Below, piece after piece: positions 26,706 to 34,755 of a DNA stretch of 37,635 nt. The notes under the pieces are model-generated. The model did no database searches. It was given only the letters and a program-made list of their open reading frames with translations, and was not told the DNA's origin. The stretch lies in contig DASTCX010000034.1 of assembly GCA_035710745.1 (NCBI GenBank), forward strand, positions 1 to 37,635, given 5' to 3'. Made by a program: the position numbers and the translations under genes. The stretch comes from Candidatus Eremiobacteraceae bacterium (GTDB lineage Bacteria; Vulcanimicrobiota; Vulcanimicrobiia; Eremiobacterales; Eremiobacteraceae). Position 1 is the first letter of the stretch; each line of letters begins with the position of its first letter.

Positions 26706-29700
26706 CTATCGGAAGTCGCGCGATGTCAGGCCTTCTTCGAGCCGCTCCAGGTCGAGCTTCCAGAACTTGCGCGCGAGCACGTTGATCGTGCCGTCCTGTT
26801 TTTGCAATATGCCTTCCACGATGACCGCAGGTTCCTCGCGCGCGACCGGCCGGTAGCGTTCGTAGATGTCCGGTCTGATGATGACGTTGATGAGGCCGGT
26901 CTCATCCTCCATCGTCGTGAAGACGAAACCTTTCGCGGTTCCAGGACGCTGGCGCGTCGTCACGACGCCGGCCACCTTTAGGACGAGGCGATGCGGCAAG
27001 CTCGGCAGATCGGATGCGCGGTGGACCCGCAGCTTGTCGAGCTCCTCGCGATAGAACTGGATCGCTTGATAGCGCGTCGATAGGCTCAAGCCCCAGAAAT
27101 CGGCGGCGGCTTCTTCTACGGGACGCATCGGCGGCAGCGATACTTGCTGTTCGTCGACGGTCATACCGCGTTCCAGCGCCCCGACGCGCGGCAGGTCGCC
27201 GAGCCGCTGGACTTGCCAGAGCGCCTCGCGGCGCAAAAGGCCGAAGCACGCGAATGCGTCGACCGCGGCGAGCGATTCGAGGACGTCTTTCGCAAGGCTC
27301 GTTCGCAAGATGAAATCGCGGACGTCGCTGTACGGGCCTTTCGTGCGCTCTGCGTTGAGGTGCTCGCGATGTTTCTCTCCGATGCCACGCACTTGGTTGA
27401 GGCCGATACGCATCGCGTACCGCGGATGCGCGGCCGCGGCGGTCGACGATAAACGTCGACCGCTCCCTTTTCCATCATCGTGCGAGGCCGACTCCGGTCG
27501 AGCTAAAGCTCGACCGCTACAATCCGTTGCTTGCGCGGCCGCGGCGGTCGACGATAAACGTCGACCGCTCCCTTTTCCATCATCGTGCGAGGCCGGCTCC
27601 GGTCGAGCTAAAGCTCGACCGCTACAATCCGCTGGTTGCGAGGCCGCGCCGGTCGAGATAGATCTCGACCGCTCCCCATCGATCAGCGGTTCGGAAGTGC
27701 ATTCGTAGGCCGAGGCGTTTACATCCGGCGGCAGCACGACGACGCCGCGACGGCGCGCGTCGGCGACCAGCGAAGCCGGCGAGTAGAAACCCATCGGCTG
27801 CGCGTTGAGGAGCGACGCATAGAACTCCGGCGCGTAGTGCACCTTGAGATAGCCCGAGACGTAGACGATGAGCGCGAACGACGCCGCGTGCGATTCCGGA
27901 AAACCGTAGTCGGCGAACGCGCTCAACATCTGGTACAGACGCGCGCCGAGCTCCGCCGAGATGCCGTTGTGCGTCATGCCCTCGATGAGCCGGCCGCGCA
28001 GCCGCTCCATCTTCTCGCGCGACCGTTTGTGGCCCATCGCGCGGCGCAGTTCGTCCGCCTGGCCGGCCGTGAATCCCGCGACCTCGACCGCCATGCGCAT
28101 GCCCTGCTCTTGGAAGAGCGGCACGCCGAGCGTCCGCTCGAGCACCGGCACGAGCTTCGGATGCGGATAATCGACCTGCTCGCGGCCCTGGCGCCGGCGT
28201 ATATAAGGATGGACCATGTCGCCTTGGATCGGTCCGGGGCGGATGATCGCGACCTGGACGACGACGTCGTAGAAGCGCCGAGGCTTCAGCCGAGGCAGCG
28301 ACGCCATTTGCGCGCGCGATTCGACTTGGAACAGACCGACCGTATCGGCGGCGCACAGCATGTCGTAGACGGCGGGATCGTCGCAGCCGCGCAGGTCCGC
28401 GAGGTCGACCTTGATGCCGCGAACGCGATCGATCTCGGCGATGGAACGCTCGATCGCGTCGAGCATGCCCAAGCCCAAGATGTCGATCTTGATGAGCCCG
28501 AGCGTCGCGCAGTCATCCTTATCCCAACAGAGGATCGTCCGGTTCGGCATCGCGGCGGGCTCGAGCGGCGCGACTTCGACGAGCGGCGACCGCGTGACGA
28601 CCATGCCGCCGACGTGCTGGCTCAAGTGGCGCGGGAACGAGTCGATGCGGCCGCAGAGCGCATACAGCCGGCGCGCGACGTCGCCGCCGAGATCGACTTT
28701 AAGCGCCGCCGGCATCGATTCGACCGCCGCTTCGACGGCGGCCGCAGACATCGACGTCCAATCGCCGTGCTTGGTCACGCCGAGCGCTTCGTGAGGCGCG
28801 AGCGACGCGGCGACCTGCGACGCTTCTTCTTCGACGGCGATGGCGGCGTGGCTGTCGAGCGACTTCGCGAGCGCATCGACCTGGTCGAGCGACAAGCCGA
28901 GCGCCTTACCGATGTCGCGCACGGCCATGCGCGCGCGATAGCAGATGACTTCGGCAACCATCCCCGCATGTTCGCGGCCATACCGTTCGTAGACGTATTG
29001 GATGATCGCTTCGCGCTGATCGCCGGACGGCGTGTCGAGATCGATATCGGGCAGCTCGTCGCGCTCTTCCGACAAAAACCGCTCGAAGAGCAGTCCGAGG
29101 CCGACGGGATCGACGCTCGTGATGTTGAGCGCGTAGCACACCGCCGAGTTCGCGGCAGAGCCGCGCCCCTGGACGAGGATATTGCGCTCGCCTGCGAAGC
29201 GCACGATATCCCAGACGATGAGGAAGTAGCCGGCGAGGTCGAGCTTCTCGATGACGCCGAGCTCGTGCGCGATCTGACGACTCACCGCGACCGTCACAGG
29301 CCGGTATCGGCGACGCACGCCCTCCTGCACGAGCATGTGGAGATACGAGAACGCGGTCTCGCCGGGCGGCAGCGGAAAATCGGGGAATTCGCCCTGGAGA
29401 CGTTCGAGCCGATACGCACAGCGCTGCGCGATGGCGACGCTCGCCGCGACCGCTCGCGGATGCTCGGCGAACAGGTGCTCCATCTGCGCAGGCGAGCGCA
29501 TGTAGTACTCGCCGTTCGGACGCAGTCGCGTGCCGGCTTCGTCGAGCGTCGTCTTCAGGCGGATGCAACAGAGGACGTCGGAGAGATCGCGATGTTCGGG
29601 CAGCGCGTAATGGACGCCGCCGGTCGCGACCGTGCCGAGATCGAGCGCTTGCGCGAGCGCGACGAGCGACCGGATGCGCGGGCCGTCATCGGGCACGAGA

Positions 29701-30188
29701 TGCCGCTGCAGCTCGATCCAGAAATTCGACCAGCCGAAGATGTCGCGCAGGCGAGCCGCCGTCGTCGATGCTTCGCGAAAATCGCCCTTCGCGAGCGCGA
29801 CCGGTACGGCGCCGCGATCGCAGCCCGAGAGCGCGATGAGTCCGCGCGAGTGTCGTGCGAGCAGTTCGTACGAGGTGCTCGGCTCGCCGCGCGGGTGATC
29901 GAGCCGCGCGCGGCTGATCAAGCGCGATAGATTCGCATAGCCTTCTTTCGACTCGACGAGGACGACGAGATGACTCTCGTCTTCGAGTGTCAGCTCCGCG
30001 CCGATGATCGCCGGGATATCGGCTTCGCGTCCGGATTGCGCGAAACGGACGGCGCCGTACAGACCGTCGCGATCGGTGATGGCGACGCCCGCGAGCCCGA
30101 GCGCTTTGGCGCGATCGATCAGCTCCTCGGGGTGCGACCCGCCGTCAAGGAGCGTGAAATTCGAGTGGACGTGCAGTTCGGCGTACAT
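26706..30188 (-). CDS. dnaE2: Error-prone DNA polymerase III alpha subunit DnaE2 (ImuC)
   Basis: A 1160-aa C-family polymerase, the catalytic subunit of the ImuA-ImuB-DnaE2 translesion mutasome. An N-terminal PHP domain (ELHVHSNFTLLDGGSHPEEL) is followed by the palm. Catalytic Asp381 and Asp383 lie in PDIDLDTPSGDQRE, and GRGSAANSAVCYAL is conserved. A C-terminal OB-fold (VAGVVTTRQRPGTAKGFVFT) is present, and I saw no clamp-binding motif after it. Unusual: residues about 838-921, between NASAYECTSEPL and MRIGLNQVRGIG, are composed of palindromic DNA repeats. They read as two near-identical 35-residue units (CSGRALARP, GKGSGRRLSSTAAAA) plus a partial third. Elsewhere the protein looks intact. 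imuB lies 67 bases upstream. Confidence 0.93.
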   Translation of the reverse strand: MYAELHVHSNFTLLDGGSHPEELIDRAKALGLAGVAITDRDGLYGAVRFAQSGREADIPAIIGAELTLEDESHLVVLVESKEGYANLSRLISRARLDHPRGEPSTSYELLARHSRGLIALSGCDRGAVPVALAKGDFREASTTAARLRDIFGWSNFWIELQRHLVPDDGPRIRSLVALAQALDLGTVATGGVHYALPEHRDLSDVLCCIRLKTTLDEAGTRLRPNGEYYMRSPAQMEHLFAEHPRAVAASVAIAQRCAYRLERLQGEFPDFPLPPGETAFSYLHMLVQEGVRRRYRPVTVAVSRQIAHELGVIEKLDLAGYFLIVWDIVRFAGERNILVQGRGSAANSAVCYALNITSVDPVGLGLLFERFLSEERDELPDIDLDTPSGDQREAIIQYVYERYGREHAGMVAEVICYRARMAVRDIGKALGLSLDQVDALAKSLDSHAAIAVEEEASQVAASLAPHEALGVTKHGDWTSMSAAAVEAAVESMPAALKVDLGGDVARRLYALCGRIDSFPRHLSQHVGGMVVTRSPLVEVAPLEPAAMPNRTILCWDKDDCATLGLIKIDILGLGMLDAIERSIAEIDRVRGIKVDLADLRGCDDPAVYDMLCAADTVGLFQVESRAQMASLPRLKPRRFYDVVVQVAIIRPGPIQGDMVHPYIRRRQGREQVDYPHPKLVPVLERTLGVPLFQEQGMRMAVEVAGFTAGQADELRRAMGHKRSREKMERLRGRLIEGMTHNGISAELGARLYQMLSAFADYGFPESHAASFALIVYVSGYLKVHYAPEFYASLLNAQPMGFYSPASLVADARRRGVVVLPPDVNASAYECTSEPLIDGERSRSISTGAASQPADCSGRALARPEPASHDDGKGSGRRLSSTAAAAQATDCSGRALARPESASHDDGKGSGRRLSSTAAAAHPRYAMRIGLNQVRGIGEKHREHLNAERTKGPYSDVRDFILRTSLAKDVLESLAAVDAFACFGLLRREALWQVQRLGDLPRVGALERGMTVDEQQVSLPPMRPVEEAAADFWGLSLSTRYQAIQFYREELDKLRVHRASDLPSLPHRLVLKVAGVVTTRQRPGTAKGFVFTTMEDETGLINVIIRPDIYERYRPVAREEPAVIVEGILQKQDGTINVLARKFWKLDLERLEEGLTSRDFR
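27427..27670. repeat. In-frame 105-bp tandem array of paired palindromes inside dnaE2
   Basis: Two copies of a 105-bp unit (27427-27531 and 27532-27636) are followed by a partial third (27637-27670). Each full unit holds two palindromes: GCGGTCGACG-ATAAA-CGTCGACCGC (27439-27463 and 27544-27568) and GGTCGAGCT-AA-AGCTCGACC (27496-27515 and 27601-27620). The partial unit carries GGTCGAGAT-AG-ATCTCGACC (27651-27670). Spacing is exactly 105 bases, that is 35 codons, and the minus-strand dnaE2 frame stays open throughout. The two units differ at only a few positions, so the duplication is recent compared with the rest of the gene. Confidence 0.88.
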
Positions 30189-30193
30189 TGTCC

Positions 30194-30227
30194 GATGTGT
30201 ATGGTTAGATGTGTATGGTTAGATGTG
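30194..30227. repeat. 14-bp tandem repeat in the imuB-dnaE2 gap
   Basis: GATGTGTATGGTTA occurs at 30194-30207 and 30208-30221, with a further partial GATGTG at 30222-30227. It fills the leader just before the dnaE2 start, where little ribosome-binding sequence is visible. Confidence 0.7.
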
Positions 30228-30231
30228 GTAT

Positions 30232-30248
30232 GCCGAGCGAAGCTCGGC
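30232..30248. other. Hairpin between imuB and dnaE2
   Basis: GCCGAGC (30232-30238) and GCTCGGC (30242-30248) pair around a GAA triloop, 8 bases past the imuB stop. No T-run follows on the minus strand. It may attenuate or protect the message between imuB and dnaE2, or be a diverged palindromic repeat. Confidence 0.45.
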
Positions 30249-30255
30249 TCGTTCT

Positions 30256-31746
30256 CTAGTCGAACACCCCCTGCAGATACCAGCGCCCGTCGCAGAGATC
30301 GCGGAAGACGAGCATGAGCCCGCCCGCGCGATCCATCAATTGGTAGTAGTCGCGATCGACGGGGCGCTCCCACCAGCTCTCGCTCAAGCGGAACGGTCCG
30401 GCGCACGTCGATGCGGCGTTCGGCGCTTCGATGAGCTTCGGCGGGCTGACGAGCCGCAATGCCGGCGCCCACGTGCGGCCGGAGCGTTCGACATCAGGCC
30501 GGACGCCGTTCGAGATCGGCGGATCGGACGGTTCCATCTGCTTCGGCGACGCGACCGGCACCGACCGCTGCATGCGCTCCGGCAGGCGCGAACGCGCCGG
30601 TGACGGTTCGACGATAACGACGCCGTCGGGTTCGAGCGTCGCGCGCAGACGTGCGAGCGTCGCGGCAAGCGCCGCGCGGCGCGATGCGCTCGCACCGCCG
30701 AAGAGCGTCATCTGCGGCGGCGGCAGTCCGCACGGCGTCGCGCGCACGATCGCCGCTTCGACTTCGCCGAGCCGTTCGCGCGACTCGAGCGCGATGCGGA
30801 CGAGATCGAAGACCGTCGCGGCCGAAGCGGTCGGCTCGGCGAGCATGACGGGAATCGTGACGACGCTATGCGTGCGGTCGATCGTCGTCTCGATCGCGAG
30901 CTCGACCTTGTCGCACACCTGTGCCGCGCCTGCAAGCCGCGCGCAGAGATCCGCGATGCAGCCGCGCAGCGTGAAAAGCAGCGGCTCGAGCCGGTCGATG
31001 CAGTCGTCGAAAGCGAAGCGCTCTTCGTAGACGGTTTGACAGTGGCGCGGCCGCAACGGCTCGTCGTCGTCACCGCGCGCGAGCCGCACGTATTCGCGCG
31101 CGCGTTCGCCGAAGCGCGCCGCGAGCGGACCGACGGGCATCGCTGCGATCTGACCGATCGTGCGCAGGCCGAGCAGATCGAAGCGATCCGCATCGCCCGG
31201 CGCGAGCGGCAATCGCGTCATCGGCAGCGGCTCCAGGAACGCGGCGCTGCCGCCGGGCGGCACGACGATCGCGCCAAGCATCGCGGCGGCGCAGCGCGCC
31301 GTGAACTTGTCGTCCGCGATGGAGGCAGCGCCGGCGAAGCCGAGCGACTTCGCGACCGCGATCGCCGCGCCGAGCGCACCCGTCTCGCCGGCCGGCAGAT
31401 TCGTCGCGTCGAAATAACACAGACCCGGAGCGCGGCCTTCGACGTCGGGACCGCAGGTCTCGAGCGCATCGAGCAGTTCCACGATCGCCGCACGTTCGGC
31501 GACTTCGTCGCGCGCGACGACGACGAGGCCCGGACACGCTGCCCGTGCCTGCTTCGGCGTCATGCCGACCTCGACGCCGCTCGCACCGTGACCCGCGCCG
31601 ATGATCTCGCGGCGCGACGCACCTTCCGCGACGGCGATCGGCCGGTTCGCGAGCGATGGGTTCGCGCGCAAGCTGACCTCGACGAGGAAGTGCGGCATGA
31701 AGAGACAGGCGATGCGACGATCACGCATGGGCGGCGACTCGCTCAT
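30256..31746 (-). CDS. imuB: ImuB, catalytically inactive Y-family polymerase
   Basis: A 496-aa Y-family polymerase-like protein that bridges DnaE2 to the sliding clamp in the SOS mutasome. The N-terminus RRIACLFMPHFLVEVSLRAN replaces the DMDAFF active-site motif of true Y-family polymerases, as expected for ImuB. The fold continues with AEGASRREIIGAGHGASGVE and the helix-hairpin region. A beta-clamp-binding motif QMTLF lies at residues about 345-349. The C-terminus RDLCDGRWYLQGVFD is typical of ImuB. ATG 31746 and ATG 31728 are both plausible; a longer frame to 31800 would consist of palindromic repeat sequence. The start overlaps the end of imuA. Confidence 0.88.
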   Translation of the reverse strand: MSESPPMRDRRIACLFMPHFLVEVSLRANPSLANRPIAVAEGASRREIIGAGHGASGVEVGMTPKQARAACPGLVVVARDEVAERAAIVELLDALETCGPDVEGRAPGLCYFDATNLPAGETGALGAAIAVAKSLGFAGAASIADDKFTARCAAAMLGAIVVPPGGSAAFLEPLPMTRLPLAPGDADRFDLLGLRTIGQIAAMPVGPLAARFGERAREYVRLARGDDDEPLRPRHCQTVYEERFAFDDCIDRLEPLLFTLRGCIADLCARLAGAAQVCDKVELAIETTIDRTHSVVTIPVMLAEPTASAATVFDLVRIALESRERLGEVEAAIVRATPCGLPPPQMTLFGGASASRRAALAATLARLRATLEPDGVVIVEPSPARSRLPERMQRSVPVASPKQMEPSDPPISNGVRPDVERSGRTWAPALRLVSPPKLIEAPNAASTCAGPFRLSESWWERPVDRDYYQLMDRAGGLMLVFRDLCDGRWYLQGVFD

Positions 31747-32485
31747 CGGGTCGAGCTTCGCTCGACCGGTCGACCGTAAAGGTCGACCGCTCCATTGCAT
31801 CGTCGAGGGACGTCGGCCACGAACCCGCGACGTCGGGCAGCGCCGCGCGGATCGTCGCGCGCTTGCCGGGCGCGTGCATCCGCGATTTCACCACTTCGAC
31901 CGACGCGGTGCAGCCCGCGAGCCGGCCGCGCGCCGCGCTGCCCTCCTGCCACACCGGCGTCAGACCGGCGGCGCGCAAGCGCAGCGAGGCGAACGATGCG
32001 AGAGCGGGCACGTCGCCGTTCGACAGCGCGACGATCGCCGTGCCGGTCCTCTCCGCTTGTGATGCGAGCCGCGTGCAGTGATGCGCGCGCAAGACGTCGC
32101 CGAGGCCGGTACAGTCGAAGACGACGAGCGCGCACGCGCCGCAACGCGCGACCGCGTCGACCGCGCGGCGTGCAAGATCGGCATTGCGCGGGCGCACGAC
32201 GAGCAGCCGCGACAGCTGGATGCCTGCGCCTGCGGCCGCAGGCGCGAAGAGCGCGTCGGCGGGATCGATGTATGCGGCGAGCAGGCCGCCGGCCGTGCAC
32301 GCGGCGAGCAGCGCGAACGCGATGCTCGTCTTACCGGACGACGGCGCGCCGAACACTTCGATCAAACGACCGCGCGGCACGCCGGACGGCGCGAGCAGCG
32401 CATCGAGTGCGGTGTTCGTGAAGAGCGCACTGCGCTCGGGCTGCACCAAGGCGCGCCCTCGCAGATCGGCTATAGACAAAGACAT
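31721..32485 (-). CDS. imuA: ImuA, RecA-like SOS mutagenesis protein
   Basis: A 254-aa RecA-fold ATPase-like protein, the first gene of the imuA-imuB-dnaE2 cassette. The Walker A motif is EVFGAPSSGKTS (residues about 43-54), followed by AAYIDPADALFAPAAAGAGI and VVFDCTGLGD (Walker B region). ImuA of other bacteria interacts with ImuB and modulates RecA; the exact role is still open. ATG 32485 is chosen, with GTG 32491 as an alternative. The last 24 or so residues (from MERSTFTVDRSSEARPDERV) are encoded by palindromic repeat DNA and look like an acquired tail. It is preceded by a LexA-box promoter. Confidence 0.85.
   Translation of the reverse strand: MSLSIADLRGRALVQPERSALFTNTALDALLAPSGVPRGRLIEVFGAPSSGKTSIAFALLAACTAGGLLAAYIDPADALFAPAAAGAGIQLSRLLVVRPRNADLARRAVDAVARCGACALVVFDCTGLGDVLRAHHCTRLASQAERTGTAIVALSNGDVPALASFASLRLRAAGLTPVWQEGSAARGRLAGCTASVEVVKSRMHAPGKRATIRAALPDVAGSWPTSLDDAMERSTFTVDRSSEARPDERVAAHA
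31749..31788. repeat. Two adjacent palindromes at the imuA/imuB junction
   Basis: GGTCGAGC-TTC-GCTCGACC (31749-31767) is directly followed by GGTCGACC-GTAAA-GGTCGACC (31768? counted as 31768-31788 by base position). Both belong to the family seen in dnaE2. They encode the C-terminal tail of ImuA in frame and end immediately before the proposed imuB start at 31746. Confidence 0.75.
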
Positions 32486-32526
32486 AGTCACCCGAAATCG
32501 CGCCCGTGCCGTGTCGTTGGGTGCTT

Positions 32527-32555
32527 AGTATAATCGAACATGTGTTCGATGGCAA
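32527..32555 (-). promoter_or_regulatory. SOS promoter of imuA-imuB-dnaE2
   Basis: On the minus strand TTGCCA (32555-32550) and TATACT (32532-32527) are separated by exactly 17 bases. Each box matches the sigma-70 consensus at five of six positions. The LexA box fills the spacer almost completely, so a bound repressor would exclude RNA polymerase. Transcription should start near 32520, about 35 bases before the imuA ATG. Confidence 0.82.
32534..32549. promoter_or_regulatory. LexA box, Gram-positive/mycobacterial type
   Basis: TCGAACATGTGTTCGA fits the TCGAAC-N4-GTTCGA form of LexA operators known from mycobacteria and, more loosely, the CGAAC-N4-GTTCG form of Bacillus. The symmetry extends one base on each side (32533-32550). 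It overlaps the imuA promoter spacer. A perfect TATAAT on the plus strand (32529-32534) overlaps its edge, so the divergent DUF885 gene may share the control. Confidence 0.88.
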
Positions 32556-32643
32556 TAGCCAAATCGCATATTCTTGTCCCGGCTCATTCGCCCGGAAACG
32601 CGACGAGGCGGGTCGCGTCCCACCCAAGAAACGGCCTCGCGCA

Positions 32644-34257
32644 ATGGACGACTTCCAAACCGCCGCGCGACGCATCATCGACGACTATCTCCTCCACGAG
32701 CCGATCAAAGCCACCCTCGCCGGACTCCACGACCACGATGACCGCCTGCCCGATCTGACGGCTGACGGCTTTCACGCGGCAAGCCTGCGGGCGAAAGCGT
32801 ATCTCGCGACGCTCGAGCGTTTCGAAGCGGATCGCTTGACGGCGTCCGAGCGCATCGACCATGCGCTGCTCGTCGCGCGCTTCGCGACCGACGTCCGAGA
32901 GCTCGCCGAGCTCGCGCCGCATCGTCACGATCCTTCGCTCTACGCGAACGTCGCGATCGTCGGCATATATTCGCTCCTCATGCATGACTTCGCGCCGATC
33001 GAAAAGCGGCTGCCTTCCATCCTCGCGCGGCTCGAGGGCGTGCCGCAGATCTTCGCGGCTGCTCGGGCGAACCTCGAGCGCTCGCCGGCGATCTGGACGG
33101 AGATCGCACTCGAAGAAGCCGAGGGCGGCAGCGTCTTCTTCCGCGCTGAAGTCGAACCATTATGCGGCGGCGACAAACGCTTGCGCGCCGCGCTCGATCG
33201 CGCGCTCGCCGCATTCGACGAGTATCGGACGTTCCTCGGCGGCGCGTACGCCGGGCGCGACGGTCAGTCGTTCGCCATCGGCCGCGAGCTGTTCGACTTC
33301 AAACTGCGCAACGAGCATCTCTTGCCGTACGATTCCGAGTCGCTCCTCGCGTTCGGCGAGAAGGCGGTGCGCGAGACGATCGAGGGTTTAGAGCGGACCG
33401 CCGCGCTCATCGATCGCTCGAAATCCTGGACGCAGCTCGTCGAGTCGCTGCGCAACGATCATCCCGACGAGAAGCGCTTGCTTGAAGCGTACCGAGCGGG
33501 GGTTGACGAGGCGCGGTCTTTCGTCGTCGATCGTGGCCTTGCGACGATGCCGTCGAGCGAAGTGCTCGACGTCGTCGAGACGCCGATCTTCATGCGGCCG
33601 ACGGTGCCGTACGCGGCCTACATGCCGCCCGGACCGTTCGATTCCAGACAAAGCGGTCTCTATTACGTGACGCCCGCGAACGAACGTCTATCGCCCGAAG
33701 AACGGGCCGAGCAGATGCTCGGGCACAACCGCCACGCCATGTTGCTGACGAACGTCCACGAAGCGTATCCAGGCCACCATCTCCAACTCGTACGCGCGAA
33801 CGAGGCGCGATCGCTCGTGCGCAAGCTGCTCGAGAATACCGTGCTCATCGAAGGCTGGGCGCTTTACTGCGAGCAGCTCGTCCTGGACGAGGGCATGACC
33901 GACGATCCGCGCACCCGGCTCTTCCAGTTGAAGGATCAGCTGTGGCGGGCGTGCCGCGTCGTCATCGACGTCAAGCTCCATACCCGGCGGATGACCTTCG
34001 ACGAGGCGGTCGATATGCTCGTCGGCGTCGCACATCTCGAACGGCCGAACGCCATCGGCGAGGTGCGCCGCTACACGCAGTCGCCGACGCAGCCGATGTC
34101 GTATCTCACAGGCAAGCAGCAGATCATGGATCTGCGCGAGCGCGAACGACGACGGCTCGGCTTGCGCTTCGACCTGTGCGCGTTCCACGACCGCCTGCTG
34201 TCGTACGGCTCGGTGCCCGTCTCGCTCATCGAGCCGACATTCGCGACCGCCGTCTGA
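32644..34257 (+). CDS. DUF885 family protein (putative metallopeptidase-like)
   Basis: A 537-aa member of the DUF885 family. The hallmark VHEAYPGHHLQL (His372-Glu373 ... His378-His379) is a zinc-site-like motif, which has led to the suggestion that these proteins are metallopeptidases. A second conserved region is ALYCEQLVLDEGM. There is no signal peptide from ATG 32644. An in-frame start at 32506 would lie upstream of the plus-strand TATAAT and would read through the LexA box, so I reject it. The ribosome binding site is weak. The gene is divergent from imuA across the LexA operator, with a 158-base gap to the imuA start. Substrate unknown. Confidence 0.88.
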   Translation: MDDFQTAARRIIDDYLLHEPIKATLAGLHDHDDRLPDLTADGFHAASLRAKAYLATLERFEADRLTASERIDHALLVARFATDVRELAELAPHRHDPSLYANVAIVGIYSLLMHDFAPIEKRLPSILARLEGVPQIFAAARANLERSPAIWTEIALEEAEGGSVFFRAEVEPLCGGDKRLRAALDRALAAFDEYRTFLGGAYAGRDGQSFAIGRELFDFKLRNEHLLPYDSESLLAFGEKAVRETIEGLERTAALIDRSKSWTQLVESLRNDHPDEKRLLEAYRAGVDEARSFVVDRGLATMPSSEVLDVVETPIFMRPTVPYAAYMPPGPFDSRQSGLYYVTPANERLSPEERAEQMLGHNRHAMLLTNVHEAYPGHHLQLVRANEARSLVRKLLENTVLIEGWALYCEQLVLDEGMTDDPRTRLFQLKDQLWRACRVVIDVKLHTRRMTFDEAVDMLVGVAHLERPNAIGEVRRYTQSPTQPMSYLTGKQQIMDLRERERRRLGLRFDLCAFHDRLLSYGSVPVSLIEPTFATAV

Positions 34258-34290
34258 TCGTTAGATCTTCGATTCGAGCAAGGAGGCGCA

Positions 34291-34752
34291 ATGTATCTCG
34301 CATTCAAGCTCATCCACGTCATCGCCGTCATCATCTTCCTCGGCAACATCACGGTCGGCGTGTTCTGGAAAGCGTGGGCCGATCGGACGAACAACGCCGC
34401 GATCCTCGCGCACACGATGGAAGGCATCATCAAGGCCGACCGGATCTTCACGATTCCGGGCGTCATCCTCATCGTCATCGGCGGGGTCGGCGCGACGTTC
34501 GCGGCCGATATTTCTATACTACGGACGGGCTGGGTTCTCTGGGGCCTCGCGCTCTTCGTGCTTTCGGGCATCGCGTTCGGTCCGTTGTCGCGTTCGCAAC
34601 GCAATCTGCTCGCACTTGCGAAGGCAGGCGATCTCAACGCGTATCACGCGGCGTCGAATCAGTGGAACGTGTGGGGTACGATCGCGCTCGTTCTTCCGTT
34701 CATCGCGGCGGCGATCATGATCCTCAAGCCGCTGCTGCCTGCGTTCCCGTAG
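34291..34752 (+). CDS. DUF2269-like integral membrane protein
   Basis: A 153-aa protein with four hydrophobic segments (about residues 4-24, 54-74, 82-102 and 128-148). It begins MYLAFKLIHVIAVIIFLGNI and continues VGVFWKAWADRT, the pattern of DUF2269 predicted membrane proteins. The conserved His9 in the first helix and the RT/IP turns fit that family, whose function is unknown. AAGGAGG lies 6 bases before the ATG, the best ribosome binding site in this part of the window. It is followed 3 bases later by the second DUF4760 gene. Confidence 0.8.
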   Translation: MYLAFKLIHVIAVIIFLGNITVGVFWKAWADRTNNAAILAHTMEGIIKADRIFTIPGVILIVIGGVGATFAADISILRTGWVLWGLALFVLSGIAFGPLSRSQRNLLALAKAGDLNAYHAASNQWNVWGTIALVLPFIAAAIMILKPLLPAFP

Positions 34753-34755
34753 CCG

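Noticed and set aside
27427-27670. CRISPR array or intein inside dnaE2
   Set aside because: The repeat unit is 105 bp with palindromes, present 2.3 times, with no spacer/repeat alternation. The added protein segment has no intein splicing residues.
27636-29930. A 764-codon open frame on the plus strand opposite dnaE2
   Set aside because: Same effect as above: an antisense frame of a conserved GC-rich gene, with Arg/Asp/Val-rich composition and no domain.
32506-32643. Upstream start at 32506 for the DUF885 protein
   Set aside because: It would place the LexA box and the plus-strand -10 inside the coding sequence. The family-like sequence begins at ATG 32644.
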